Below, in pieces: positions 17,701-25,234 of a DNA stretch of 64,000 nt. The notes beneath the pieces are model-generated. The model made no database searches. It had not been told where the DNA came from and saw only the letters and a list, made by a program, of their open reading frames with translations. The translations under genes were made by a program, and so were the position numbers. The stretch's first letter is position 1. The number at the start of each line of letters is the position of its first letter. The stretch is from NCBI RefSeq assembly GCF_029961145.1, contig NZ_JASBRG010000008.1, forward strand, positions 21,431 to 85,430, read 5' to 3'. The stretch comes from Pinibacter soli (lineage in GTDB: Bacteria > Bacteroidota > Bacteroidia > Chitinophagales > Chitinophagaceae).

Positions 17701-17918
17701 TTGCATTGGCATCAGGTGCCGGTGCAGAAGTTAAGAATGGTATGGCATGGGTTATTATCGGTGGTCTTACCAGTTCGTTATTGTTAACGTTGGTGGTAGT
17801 GCCTTGTGTTTATTATATCGTTGATAAATTACTTCATAGAATCACCCGCCGCAAACGCGTCCGTTTTTTCAAGAAGAGCCGTGTTGCGCTGCAAGTAAAA
17901 CATGCATGGGTAGAATAA
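14763..17918 (+). CDS. RND-family efflux pump, inner-membrane subunit (AcrB/HAE1 type)
   Basis: A proton-driven trimeric exporter, 1051 residues from the ATG at 14763. The upstream ATG at 14733 would add ten residues from an inverted repeat. It opens MKKLTELAIKRPLLIVVAFVALILFG, the usual first transmembrane helix. Two periplasmic loops and helix bundles follow, with the TM4 proton-relay segment GLSLVVGILVDDSIVILENVMRHME around 395-420 carrying the paired aspartates. The second half repeats the pattern (MGLVAKNGILLVDFTN, about 930). Substrates are unknown; the MarR gene suggests a toxic small molecule. The operon ends in a terminator. Confidence 0.94.
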   Translation: MKKLTELAIKRPLLIVVAFVALILFGLISFKQLNYNLLPKFDANVVTVITTYRGASAEEIENAVTRNIEDAVSSMEGVDRITSSSREGVSTVTIQLKDGADVNYALNDAQRKVNQIIAALPNGIDQPILNKFSSDDIPVLRLATTAKMSPAALYDLVDKQIKPQIANIEGVGQVSLIGGNERQINVNVDKDKLDAYGLTITQVAQMVNAASLSSPAGTVETPKNQFSIKFDAKFTDPEDMRNMVIKQSANGGKVYLRDVAEVVDAQTDVTTINHFNGVPSLGVQVMKQSDANAVEVSELVRQRLDKLTTQYKNIDLKFDIASDQSTYTLASSDAVIHDLILAVFIVAVVMLLFLHSLRSSLFVLVALPASMIPVFIFMNVFGMSLNLMTLMGLSLVVGILVDDSIVILENVMRHMEMGKNKVKATVDGRSEIGFTAIAITLVDVVVFVPVALAGGIIGNILREFALVVVSSTLMSLLVCFTLTPLLAARYGKIVHLNPKSWWGKMNIWFEDRITNLRDGYTSILTWALKHKRWILGGTFVIFIASFMLLTKGFIGFSFVSKSDRGELNMKLEMAPQTAVYQNNQIVQQAEKMLFAQPEVVSVFSNVGFSSTAGFTATNGGNSNVSELTVVLVDKEKRKVSDDEFGIRMKNMIGQIPGVKVTVSPVSITGNTQVDVQLAVKGANRADMRKTAALIKNVVAKTPGTQYVKYTVDDPKPEVDVELDREKIAAYGLNASDVGTAIANAFSGNDNAKFKSNGNEYDIMVKNDKFDKTNIDDVRRLQFTNSQGKQFQLSQFAEITETMGETVMERMDRLPSVAINASVVGRSPGTVGNEIKAQVDKMQLPTGVTWQFIGNLENQSKSFGSLLGALGLGILLVYLIMVALYENAIYPLVVLFALPLAMIGAFLALALTMQDMSIFTMVGIIMLMGLVAKNGILLVDFTNHRKAEGASLVEALIDAGRERFRPILMTTIAMIVGMLPIALASGAGAEVKNGMAWVIIGGLTSSLLLTLVVVPCVYYIVDKLLHRITRRKRVRFFKKSRVALQVKHAWVE

Positions 17919-17957
17919 AAAAAATAAACCGCTTGAATTTCAAGCAGCTTATTTTTA
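17917..17957. terminator. Terminator after the RND pump
   Basis: GCTTG (17931-17935) and CAAGC (17941-17945) around a short AATTT loop, extended by outer AATAA/TTATT pairs, followed by a T-run. An A-run on the left makes it usable from the minus strand too. Confidence 0.65.
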
Positions 17958-17958
17958 A

Positions 17959-18047
17959 TAATTGAATGACTGAATAACTGAGTGTTGCTGATGATGCGAG
18001 GAGTTTTCAATATGAACCACTCAGTTATTCAGTTAATCAGTTATTCA
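17959..18047. repeat. Intergenic inverted repeat, 'tgaataactgaa' family
   Basis: Left arm 17959-17982 (AATTGAATGACTGAATAACT) mirrored by 18020-18047 (CTCAGTTATTCAGTTAATCA). The right arm covers the last codons and stop of the minus-strand TraB/GumN gene (stop at 18041-18043). Relatives at 34371-34495, 57298-57427, and single arms near 38730, 43053 and 61145. Confidence 0.75.
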
Positions 18048-21000
18048 TACCTCGAAGACTTCGCTGCATCGTTTATATAGCTATCGTCATCATCATCGCC
18101 TGATGAGTTTCCGAAGAATCTTGATGAGCTTGGTCTCAGGTCGTACAAAGTTTCTTTTAATAATTTTTGCAAGGTTGGTGCTACATCTTTTTTACCAGGC
18201 CTGTAAGTTTCCTGTGTAAGTTTTGTAAAACCCCTCGTGTTGCCGTCATCTTCATTGTCGTCATCATCGTCGTCGTTATCGCCATCATCGCTGCTGTTTA
18301 CTTTGGAAAGATCGAGCGGCTGCAAACCACACATGGCGATCTTGTATTCATCGTCATCTTTATTTTTCTTGTAACCATAGAAATAAACCCAGCCTTTGTA
18401 CTTTGGTTGGTTTACCTGTAGCTTATTAATCAAAATCAGCGAATCAAGATTTCCGGAAGTGTAACCGGAAGAAATGAGAATACTTTTCGCCATCAGGTCC
18501 TGCGTCTTATATTTTTCCGGAAACAGGTTTTCTTTTTTACAATCAACCAGGGCGCTGTAAAGGTCTGCTCTGTATTTGTCGTCCCCAGCGAGTTTTGTAA
18601 TGATGCTATCGGGAACGGGTTTGCTATTTCGTATCATAACAACAGCAGTATTAAACAGTGTCCTTTTATCTTTCAGCGCCAGTAGTTTATTAAACAGTGC
18701 CGGCACTTCTGACGAATGATCCCAAAATGGAATCAATAAAGTGGAGTAACTGCTTATGTCGTTTGAACTATAGTCATTGTAATCATAATTGTCGTTGTCG
18801 CTGTCTTTATCCTTATCATTCAGCTTGCTCATTTCCTTTTTCCTGTCATAAGCTGCTTGTTTTTTGATCGCCTGTTTTGCCTCCAGCAAGAACTTGTTAT
18901 AATACTGTTTGTATTGGTCGGGCTTAACATAACCGCTGTCAATAGCGTTTTCCAGTAAGGACGTAATGGTTGGTTTGTAATCTTCCAAAACCATTAGGTC
19001 CATGAGTTCCGGAAGCAGCGGCGCAGACAATTGCAACGAATCAAACAGCGGCTGCCATTTTGAACTGTAATTGCTGTAATAACTATACGCCTTGAGTCTT
19101 TTGCCAGATGATCGTGATACAACTACATTATCAACAAGCGCCTGGATATTGTAAGTATTATTGTTGGCATTAGAAGTGCTGGTCAATGCGGGCGGTTCAA
19201 CGATTACAAGGGTTTTAAACGCATTGAAAGAATAAGTCGTCTTGATGTCGAGCAATGCATCCAATACTTCATTCTGCAAATCAGAAGTGTCTGTTACCTG
19301 TTTGTACAACTTCGACAAGTAGTTCACGGTAGCGGTGTCTCTGAAATTGCCGGCAATGCTTATCCATTTTCTTTTAACGACAAGGTAATTTTTGTCTTTC
19401 CATGAAAGGCGCTCAATCGCCTTTATAACATTAGGAAGATCTGTTGAGTCAAATAAAGACGGACTCACTGCTCTCAAAGCTTTTGCTGAAACGGCGCTGT
19501 CTTTGCTAAAATAATCTTCAAAAAGTTTATTCGATTTTTTAACAAACGGGTTGAAGCTTTTGATGCTGTCGGAAGGTGTAAACGTTTCAAATACATTTTT
19601 GATAAAATCGCTTTTGGCAGAAATGGTATCGCCCTGCGACATGAGGTTGAACGTAGTGCCATTGTGGTACAGCGACTTCATGATCAGTATCCTGCTGCTT
19701 CCTGAATCGCCATATTCCACATAGCTGCATTGCCAGTTGCCCGGTGCGGTATATGCTTGTTTTTTACGAACCTGGTATTTAAAATCACTGCGCATCATTA
19801 ATTTCTTGTCAGAAAAAAAAGCCGCAGAATCTTTTATATAAACGTATTGCGGAAAACGAATCGAAGTGACGCTTATATGCTCGCCGGTGGTGTCATTGCC
19901 AATATTTTTGATGAAGAAGCTGCTCAACGCATCCTGCAACGCAGATTTATTATCGTCATCAGTATTGGCATATATGTCAAGAGATGGATTGTCGGAACTA
20001 TCAATTTCTGTTTTATAGAAAAGGGGACTGTTTACAGTATAGCCAACCGCAGTGTCGGTGCGTAGTTTGCTCTCTTTGTACACAAAAGGAGTTATCTCAA
20101 ATGAGTTGATAAAGTTGTCGGCCTTGGCTTCGTTTTGTTTGTATTTCGCACCGATCACGTAATAGTTATTACCTTGGATAAGGTAACGAACTTTTACCGT
20201 AGAACCGTCAGCATGTTGGTACTTAGCATTAATAACGGGATATCTGTTCACGTTGCCCAGCTTGCCACCAGCAGTTTGTTTCAATATTTTGGAGCTGGTA
20301 AAACTTTCCTCCATTAAGCGAAGTTCGAAACTGTCTTTTTCAATGTACTCATACTGCTGAACAGTGGTTTTGAAAATGAAATAGGCGCTGTTGTTTGCAT
20401 CTTTACTTAACCATTCGCTTCTGTCACGGTCGTTTCTTTCATTTGCAATGTAAAACGGCTCGGAAGGAAAACTAACTTTAAAACCACCGTACGGCGGTTG
20501 ATACAAAGTGGCCTGCGTATTTTTTGCAGGGAAATTTATTGATGAAAAAAATTGGTCAGCTTCTTTGCCTTCAGTAATGTAATCAGCAATTCCGCTGATT
20601 TTGAAAATCAAAACCTCATCCGGAAAAATGAAAATGTTGTAACGCTGCACATCGCCTTTCCTGGTTTTGTTTACAATATCAAATCCATTGTAGCCGTTTC
20701 GCGTGATCGCTTTCTTGGATAGTATTTTGCCCGGAATATTTTCATACAAAAGACTATCGGTTTTTCTGGTAACAGTTTCGATAGAATTCCCAAGTAAAGA
20801 AGCGTTGGTTTTAACACGTGTTGCCATGTAGTAGCTGCCGTTGCTCATGTCTGCATATTGCAGCATATTCATATGTCCAAGTGTATTGTACCTGTAGAGT
20901 TTGGGTCCGGGAATATCTACTTTGAAAACACTATCTTCTGAGTATTGCGTGTTGAAGGTCAGCGGTACTCTAATTTTTTCAATCTTTTCTTTTTCCTCGC

Positions 21001-21949
21001 CGTCGCGTTGACCAGTATAAACAGGACGAAGTTTATATCCTTTTTTGCGGAGCATTTCAATCACGCCTCGTTCGCCCGGAAGGTGAGCTGCGCCAACGCC
21101 AACAAACAAAGAGTGTTTTTGAATGATTGTATCAATGGAGTTGGCCTGTATTTCATTCCTTTTGTACAGAAATTTTTCCTGAAAGGCATCAGAGGTAACA
21201 CTTGCGACTTCCAGTGAATCCAGCACATCCAGATCGCCACGCCTGTAGGCATCTTCCATTCTCTTTCTACCGCCATAGCTATCATAGTCATAGCGTTGCT
21301 TGCGGTTCTTGTCTTTGTACATTGCCGCGTAAGCTTCTTTTACAATGCGGTTAGATTCTTTATAATCCTCTACGCCCGTCACAATTTTGTTAAGCTTGCG
21401 ACCCATGCGGTAGATGTACATGTCCAGGTAGGTTTCCTCCTCAAAATCCTCCATGCCCACATTGTTGCGATATAACATGCCGTTGACCATGCGTGCCTCT
21501 GACGATAAAGCCAGTTTTATTTTGGATTCGTAATTGCCTATTGCAAAAGTTTGCTGTGTAAGTCTGTCGTTTGCTTCTGAAAATGAGTTGTAATAATTGT
21601 TGCCATAAGGATTCATGCTTTTGCCGTCGGCCCATTCCTGTTGCCACACTTCGGGATTTTGTTCGAGGGCAACGACCTCAACATTTTTTATGGCGTTGTA
21701 AAATGAATCACTGAGATTGAAAACTAATTTATTGCTCACATGCATTGTTCCAAACAGGTAAGAAGGTTTTTTCATGTCTTTACCCGTGATTTCCCAAAGC
21801 AGGCTAGAATATTTTTTTTGAGGCCGGGAAGGTGCAGATGTAACCGCTGTTTTTGTTGTGGTTATTGTCTTTTTCTTCTGGGCATACGAAGGGTTTACGA
21901 AAAAAATAGCGCAAATAAGTGCAAACGGTAAGCCAGGTTTAATTTTCAT
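18041..21949 (-). CDS. Giant TraB/GumN-family protein
   Basis: A 1302-residue secreted protein with signal peptide MKIKPGLPFALICAIFFVNPSYAQ. Residues 45 to about 330 form a TraB/GumN domain with both hallmark motifs: GTMH at 67-70, and GVGAAHLPGERG near 290, the conserved G-x-x-H-x-x-G. The family is related to metalloprotease-like hydrolases. The remaining roughly 970 residues match nothing I recognise. They include beta-rich segments around 350-640, an alpha-rich repeat-like region around 800-1050 (DSLQLSAPLLPELMDLMVLEDY) and an Asp/Asn-rich stretch near 1245. Most family members are about 300 residues, so this one is unusually large. It is monocistronic. I see no frameshift. Confidence 0.8.
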   Translation of the reverse strand: MKIKPGLPFALICAIFFVNPSYAQKKKTITTTKTAVTSAPSRPQKKYSSLLWEITGKDMKKPSYLFGTMHVSNKLVFNLSDSFYNAIKNVEVVALEQNPEVWQQEWADGKSMNPYGNNYYNSFSEANDRLTQQTFAIGNYESKIKLALSSEARMVNGMLYRNNVGMEDFEEETYLDMYIYRMGRKLNKIVTGVEDYKESNRIVKEAYAAMYKDKNRKQRYDYDSYGGRKRMEDAYRRGDLDVLDSLEVASVTSDAFQEKFLYKRNEIQANSIDTIIQKHSLFVGVGAAHLPGERGVIEMLRKKGYKLRPVYTGQRDGEEKEKIEKIRVPLTFNTQYSEDSVFKVDIPGPKLYRYNTLGHMNMLQYADMSNGSYYMATRVKTNASLLGNSIETVTRKTDSLLYENIPGKILSKKAITRNGYNGFDIVNKTRKGDVQRYNIFIFPDEVLIFKISGIADYITEGKEADQFFSSINFPAKNTQATLYQPPYGGFKVSFPSEPFYIANERNDRDRSEWLSKDANNSAYFIFKTTVQQYEYIEKDSFELRLMEESFTSSKILKQTAGGKLGNVNRYPVINAKYQHADGSTVKVRYLIQGNNYYVIGAKYKQNEAKADNFINSFEITPFVYKESKLRTDTAVGYTVNSPLFYKTEIDSSDNPSLDIYANTDDDNKSALQDALSSFFIKNIGNDTTGEHISVTSIRFPQYVYIKDSAAFFSDKKLMMRSDFKYQVRKKQAYTAPGNWQCSYVEYGDSGSSRILIMKSLYHNGTTFNLMSQGDTISAKSDFIKNVFETFTPSDSIKSFNPFVKKSNKLFEDYFSKDSAVSAKALRAVSPSLFDSTDLPNVIKAIERLSWKDKNYLVVKRKWISIAGNFRDTATVNYLSKLYKQVTDTSDLQNEVLDALLDIKTTYSFNAFKTLVIVEPPALTSTSNANNNTYNIQALVDNVVVSRSSGKRLKAYSYYSNYSSKWQPLFDSLQLSAPLLPELMDLMVLEDYKPTITSLLENAIDSGYVKPDQYKQYYNKFLLEAKQAIKKQAAYDRKKEMSKLNDKDKDSDNDNYDYNDYSSNDISSYSTLLIPFWDHSSEVPALFNKLLALKDKRTLFNTAVVMIRNSKPVPDSIITKLAGDDKYRADLYSALVDCKKENLFPEKYKTQDLMAKSILISSGYTSGNLDSLILINKLQVNQPKYKGWVYFYGYKKNKDDDEYKIAMCGLQPLDLSKVNSSDDGDNDDDDDDNEDDGNTRGFTKLTQETYRPGKKDVAPTLQKLLKETLYDLRPSSSRFFGNSSGDDDDDSYINDAAKSSRYE

Positions 21950-22214
21950 ATAAAAGGGTTTTGTGCCTCTAATCCACCTTAAGTTAGTTAAAAAATGAAA
22001 ATCCCGATCACATTTAACGAATCAGAAGGGATTGTCAGGGTTTTAGGTCGTTTTACAGGGCTTTGAACAAAAAAGAAGAGGTTTTTCTTCGGGGTAGGAC
22101 AGTATTTTACTATAACCCAATAGATGGCGTTTTATTGCTTTTCCATAGGGATTGAGGAAATTGTTGATGTAGTGAATGGATAGCAGGATGAAAAATAGGT
22201 AAGTATTTGTATGG
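21950..22214. other. Gap without recognisable gene
   Basis: 265 bp between two minus-strand genes. Apart from the likely promoter of the TraB/GumN gene I see no ORF, strong hairpin or repeat in it. Confidence 0.5.
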
Positions 22215-22772
22215 TTATCTTAGAAGGTAAACTGACTTTTCTAAGCCGCATTTTTCTAAAGTGTTTAACACCTGCTTTTTGGTTTGAGGTGGTTTTTTCA
22301 AGGAATCAACCAATTTGTCCAAGGTTTGCAAGACTACTTTTTTGTTCTCACTTACAAGCCTTAAGACAAAGTCATCTGGAGAAATGGCTTCGATATTTTG
22401 CTCCTTCAGTTTAGACTTAGGAAAGTCTTTAAGATTATTGGTTAAGATCAAAGACGCGCCACCTTTGATGGCGGCAGCAAGAACATGTCTGTCATTACTA
22501 TCGGGTAGCGACAACAATGCAATCAGTTTTTCGTATTCGGTAACTTTCGCATCTGGAAAATAGTCGTCCATTAGAGTTTTTGTTCTGTCCAACTTTGTAA
22601 TTGTTAGATCTGGTCTGTTTTTCGCCAGATTCTCTATCCATTCGCTGAGAATTTTGTTCGTCCATTTTGGTTCGTACAAATCGGCATCAGCTAATCGAAG
22701 TAAAAAGTCTCTTAAAGGAGCAGAATAGATTGCATTGGCGTCAAGCAACACAATTGTCTTCAGATTATTCAT
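22215..22772 (-). CDS. PIN-domain protein (probable toxin)
   Basis: A 185-residue protein of the PIN-domain superfamily, whose toxin members are RNases. Acidic positions typical of the fold are visible: VLLDANAIYS near the N-terminus (D of the first motif), the middle LPDSNDRHVLAAAIKGGASLILTNNLKDFP with D-x-x-D-x-x-H-hhAAA, then LTNNLKDF. The ATG at 22772 overlaps the upstream gene's stop in an ATGA arrangement, giving translational coupling. A GTG nine bases earlier is the other possibility. It is paired with an excisionase-type DNA-binding gene, a known toxin-antitoxin layout in Bacteroidota. It could also be a non-toxic PIN nuclease. Confidence 0.82.
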   Translation of the reverse strand: MNNLKTIVLLDANAIYSAPLRDFLLRLADADLYEPKWTNKILSEWIENLAKNRPDLTITKLDRTKTLMDDYFPDAKVTEYEKLIALLSLPDSNDRHVLAAAIKGGASLILTNNLKDFPKSKLKEQNIEAISPDDFVLRLVSENKKVVLQTLDKLVDSLKKPPQTKKQVLNTLEKCGLEKSVYLLR

Positions 22773-23227
22773 GAATGCCACAGATTAAGTTCCTGCGCCT
22801 GTCTGGTCATCCAATCAAGAGCTCGTTTTCTTTGTTTTCTAAATTCTTTCTCATAAGCAATCACATCCGCAAGTTTTATACGCCTATGGGAACCTACTTT
22901 TTGGTAAGGAATTTTTCCTTCTTCCAGTAGCTTTACAACGTAGGGTCGGGAAAAATTCAGTATGTCAGCTGCTTGCTGGGTTGAGATTAATTCATCAGAT
23001 GAGAGAATAGTAATGGATTTTCCTTCCGCCATCTTGCCAACTATGCTATAAAGATGGCTTAATGCCTGAGTTGGCACACTCATTGCCGTTCCGTTTTTGC
23101 CAACGGTCACAATTGTCGTGGCAGCTTTCTTTTTTTTAGACTGTCGCTGTAGTTTTTGAATTTCGTTCATTGCTTCCATTGCTATTTTTTGTTCATGTTT
23201 TGTTGGTTTGAAGGTTACTGTTTGCAT
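22769..23227 (-). CDS. Excisionase-type HTH DNA-binding protein (probable antitoxin)
   Basis: A 152-residue protein starting at the ATG of MQTVTFKPTKHEQKIAMEAMNEI (23227). Longer in-frame extensions upstream have no support. The C-terminal half holds a MerR/excisionase-like winged helix, STQQAADILNFSRPYVVKLLEEGKIPYQKVGSHRRIKLADVIAYEKEFRKQR, a domain that binds DNA. The N-terminal half is Lys/Gln-rich and probably contacts the PIN partner. The stop codon overlaps the PIN start codon. Toxin-antitoxin modules are normally repressed by the antitoxin; I see no clear operator palindrome in the 170 bp upstream. Confidence 0.82.
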   Translation of the reverse strand: MQTVTFKPTKHEQKIAMEAMNEIQKLQRQSKKKKAATTIVTVGKNGTAMSVPTQALSHLYSIVGKMAEGKSITILSSDELISTQQAADILNFSRPYVVKLLEEGKIPYQKVGSHRRIKLADVIAYEKEFRKQRKRALDWMTRQAQELNLWHS

Positions 23228-23341
23228 AAAAAGTATTTGGTACTCAAATGTACATAAACGAAATAAACGAAACGAGTATTTTTTTCTTTTAGCAACTAAT
23301 CCCAACCATTCAATTATTCGATCTTGAAGGGACTTAATCAC

Positions 23342-23366
23342 AAAAAAAGCCGCACTCTCGTGCGGC
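23342..23366 (-). terminator. Terminator of the methionine-pathway operon
   Basis: On the minus strand GCCGCAC (pairing 23360-23366 with 23349-23355) forms a 7-bp GC-rich stem with a 4-nt loop, followed by T7 (plus-strand A-run 23342-23348), 40 bp after the homoserine dehydrogenase stop. Confidence 0.9.
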
Positions 23367-23405
23367 CCAGACAAAAACTATAACAATGAAAAATGAGAGA
23401 GCTGA

Positions 23406-24662
23406 TTAGAATATGCCTGCGAGTTCCAGGCTTTTTTTCTTGATGTTTCTTATTTCAACGTCTTCAATAATTGAATCCGGCGCAACGATAAGTGATGTGC
23501 CGTTTTCTTTCCACCATTTGCCGTTTTTAAGCTCCGCAAAAGGGAGTACGCCTACAAGGTAGCTTCTGCTTTCAGAGGAGTGCCATTCTTCGATCCAATT
23601 GAATTTCTCTTTAGGAATGTTTTTCAGATCTGTAAAGCTTATGTACACTCTTATGTAAAAATCATCGCTTAGCTCATGCGGCGTGTGATGATACAATTTC
23701 TTATACTCGTATTTGTAATCGTAACGAAGCGATGAGATATCACTCAGCACCGCAGAAGCAGTAGGGAAGCTTCCGGCACCTTTTCCGTAAAAGAATTGCT
23801 TGTCGGCAAAACCACTTTCGATTACCACTCCATTGTATTCATTTTTTACAAATGATAAATGGTCGTCAGCCGAAACAAATTGTGGCAATACAAACGCCGC
23901 TACTTTTCCGTTCTTCAACTTCTTTGCTTGCGCTACCAGTTTTATCTGGAGATTTTTTTCTTTTGCAGCATTTGCGTCCGTTGCATCAATATTTTGAATG
24001 CCATTGAACACGATGGCGTCGGGGTGAATCAGGATACCGTAAGCATGCGTGAGCAGGAATGCCCATTTGCTTACTGCATCATGTCCTTCTACATCAAGAG
24101 TTGGATCAGACTCGGCGAAGCCAAGTTGCTGTGCAAGGATAAGTGCTTGCTGGAAATCGAGTTTATCCTCAAACATTTTCGTAAGGATAAAGTTTGTAGA
24201 ACCGTTTACGATTGCTTTTATGGAATGCAGCAAGTCGTTGTCATAGTATTCTTCCAGGTTACGGATAACAGGGATCGATGCACATGCCGCAGCTTCGCAA
24301 AGAAACGACTGTCCTGTAGTCTGTTGTAATTTTAAAATAGCCGGCAAGTGTTCAGCGATCATTTTTTTGCTGGCACTTACCACAGATTTTCCGTTGGTCA
24401 AAGCGGTGCTTACAATTTCAAATGCGGCATCCGCTTCGTTGATTACCTCTACAATCACATTGATCTCGGGATCGTTCAGTAATACGTCCTTGTCTGTTGT
24501 AAATAAACTTGCCGGAGCATTTCTTTTTTTGTGCGCATCTTTAATACACACTTTTTTGATACTGGCTTTTAAAGACGGAGTTTGTTGTAAAACCTTATAT
24601 AAACCTTCACCTACTACACCAAAACCAAAAAGACCGATCGTTAATTGCTTATGTGTTTCCAT
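23406..24662 (-). CDS. hom: Homoserine dehydrogenase
   Basis: Converts aspartate semialdehyde to homoserine, the branch-point precursor of methionine and threonine. It is 418 residues. The NAD(P)-binding GLFGFGVVGEGL is at 9-20, VEVINEADAAF and NGKSVVSASKKMI follow, then ACASIPVIRNLEEYY and VNGSTNFILTKM, the family's conserved catalytic block, and GFAESDPTLDVEGHDAVSKWAFL. The C-terminus (about 340-418) is too short and divergent for me to call an ACT domain. It is third in the minus-strand operon behind the SAM riboswitch; a 106-bp gap with an inverted repeat separates it from the QueF-like gene, so it could also have its own promoter. Confidence 0.93.
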   Translation of the reverse strand: METHKQLTIGLFGFGVVGEGLYKVLQQTPSLKASIKKVCIKDAHKKRNAPASLFTTDKDVLLNDPEINVIVEVINEADAAFEIVSTALTNGKSVVSASKKMIAEHLPAILKLQQTTGQSFLCEAAACASIPVIRNLEEYYDNDLLHSIKAIVNGSTNFILTKMFEDKLDFQQALILAQQLGFAESDPTLDVEGHDAVSKWAFLLTHAYGILIHPDAIVFNGIQNIDATDANAAKEKNLQIKLVAQAKKLKNGKVAAFVLPQFVSADDHLSFVKNEYNGVVIESGFADKQFFYGKGAGSFPTASAVLSDISSLRYDYKYEYKKLYHHTPHELSDDFYIRVYISFTDLKNIPKEKFNWIEEWHSSESRSYLVGVLPFAELKNGKWWKENGTSLIVAPDSIIEDVEIRNIKKKSLELAGIF

Positions 24663-24688
24663 TGTTTATGCTTAGTCTGTTTTTAATT

Positions 24689-24754
24689 TAAAAGTAAAAA
24701 GTAGAAATTCAAAAGTCAAAAGCGCTCTCTCATTTTTTACTTTTGAATTTTTAC
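24689..24754. repeat. Intergenic inverted repeat, 'aaaagtaaaaattcaaaagt' family
   Basis: Left arm 24689-24722 (AAAAGTAAAAAGTAGAAATT and on) mirrored by TTTTTTACTTTTGAATTTTT at 24733-24754. Same family as 55102-55172 and 1-94. Lies between the QueF-like gene and hom. Confidence 0.7.
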
Positions 24755-24768
24755 TGTTGAATTTGTTG

Positions 24769-25203
24769 TCACATCGTTACTTCCCATTCATCTTCTATAA
24801 TTTTCCAGTCGTTAAATGTTTCTGTGCCTCCGCGAATTTTCCAGTCGGAATCAATGGTCAGTTTTGAGCTGATGCCACCACGCGGATTACAAATCATAAC
24901 AATCCTTAGCCTTGAAGGTTGATAAACGGCCATAAGATCCTCGTAAATAATATTGATCAGTCTTTCATAACTCACTACGATGTTCCTTAGCTGGAAAACA
25001 TAGTGCTTCAGGGACTTGAGTTCGATAATGCTTTTGCCCGGATAAAAGGTAAGATAGATCACTGCAAAGTCAGGCTGCTCCTTTACTCCGAGAAAAGTGA
25101 ACTCGGGAATTTTTGTTTTTATTTCATACGCCTGGTTTGTAGGGTTTGGAATAGCAACGAGTAAATTCCTGTCAATATCTTTATACGTTTTTATAGCGCT
25201 CAT
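24769..25203 (-). CDS. QueF-like protein lacking the catalytic cysteine
   Basis: A 144-residue member of the T-fold superfamily, closest by eye to QueF, the NADPH-dependent preQ0 nitrile reductase of queuosine synthesis. The framework is clear: PEFT at 33-36, QPDFAVIY at 43-50, ELKSLKHYVFQLRN at 61-74 (ESKSLKLYLFSFRN in QueF), INIIYEDL at 83-90 and PRGGISS near 107-113. In QueF the segment between PEFT and QPDF carries the nucleophilic Cys. Here it reads FLGVKE, one residue shorter, with Gly39 where Cys is expected. Asp45 and Glu80 are kept, but the neighbouring His is Tyr79. It is therefore unlikely to reduce preQ0. It sits 31 bp after the metB-type gene in a SAM-riboswitch operon. Function unknown. 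Confidence 0.75.
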   Translation of the reverse strand: MSAIKTYKDIDRNLLVAIPNPTNQAYEIKTKIPEFTFLGVKEQPDFAVIYLTFYPGKSIIELKSLKHYVFQLRNIVVSYERLINIIYEDLMAVYQPSRLRIVMICNPRGGISSKLTIDSDWKIRGGTETFNDWKIIEDEWEVTM

Positions 25204-25234
25204 CTAAGTTGTATTTGAAGGGGTTTGATTGTTT

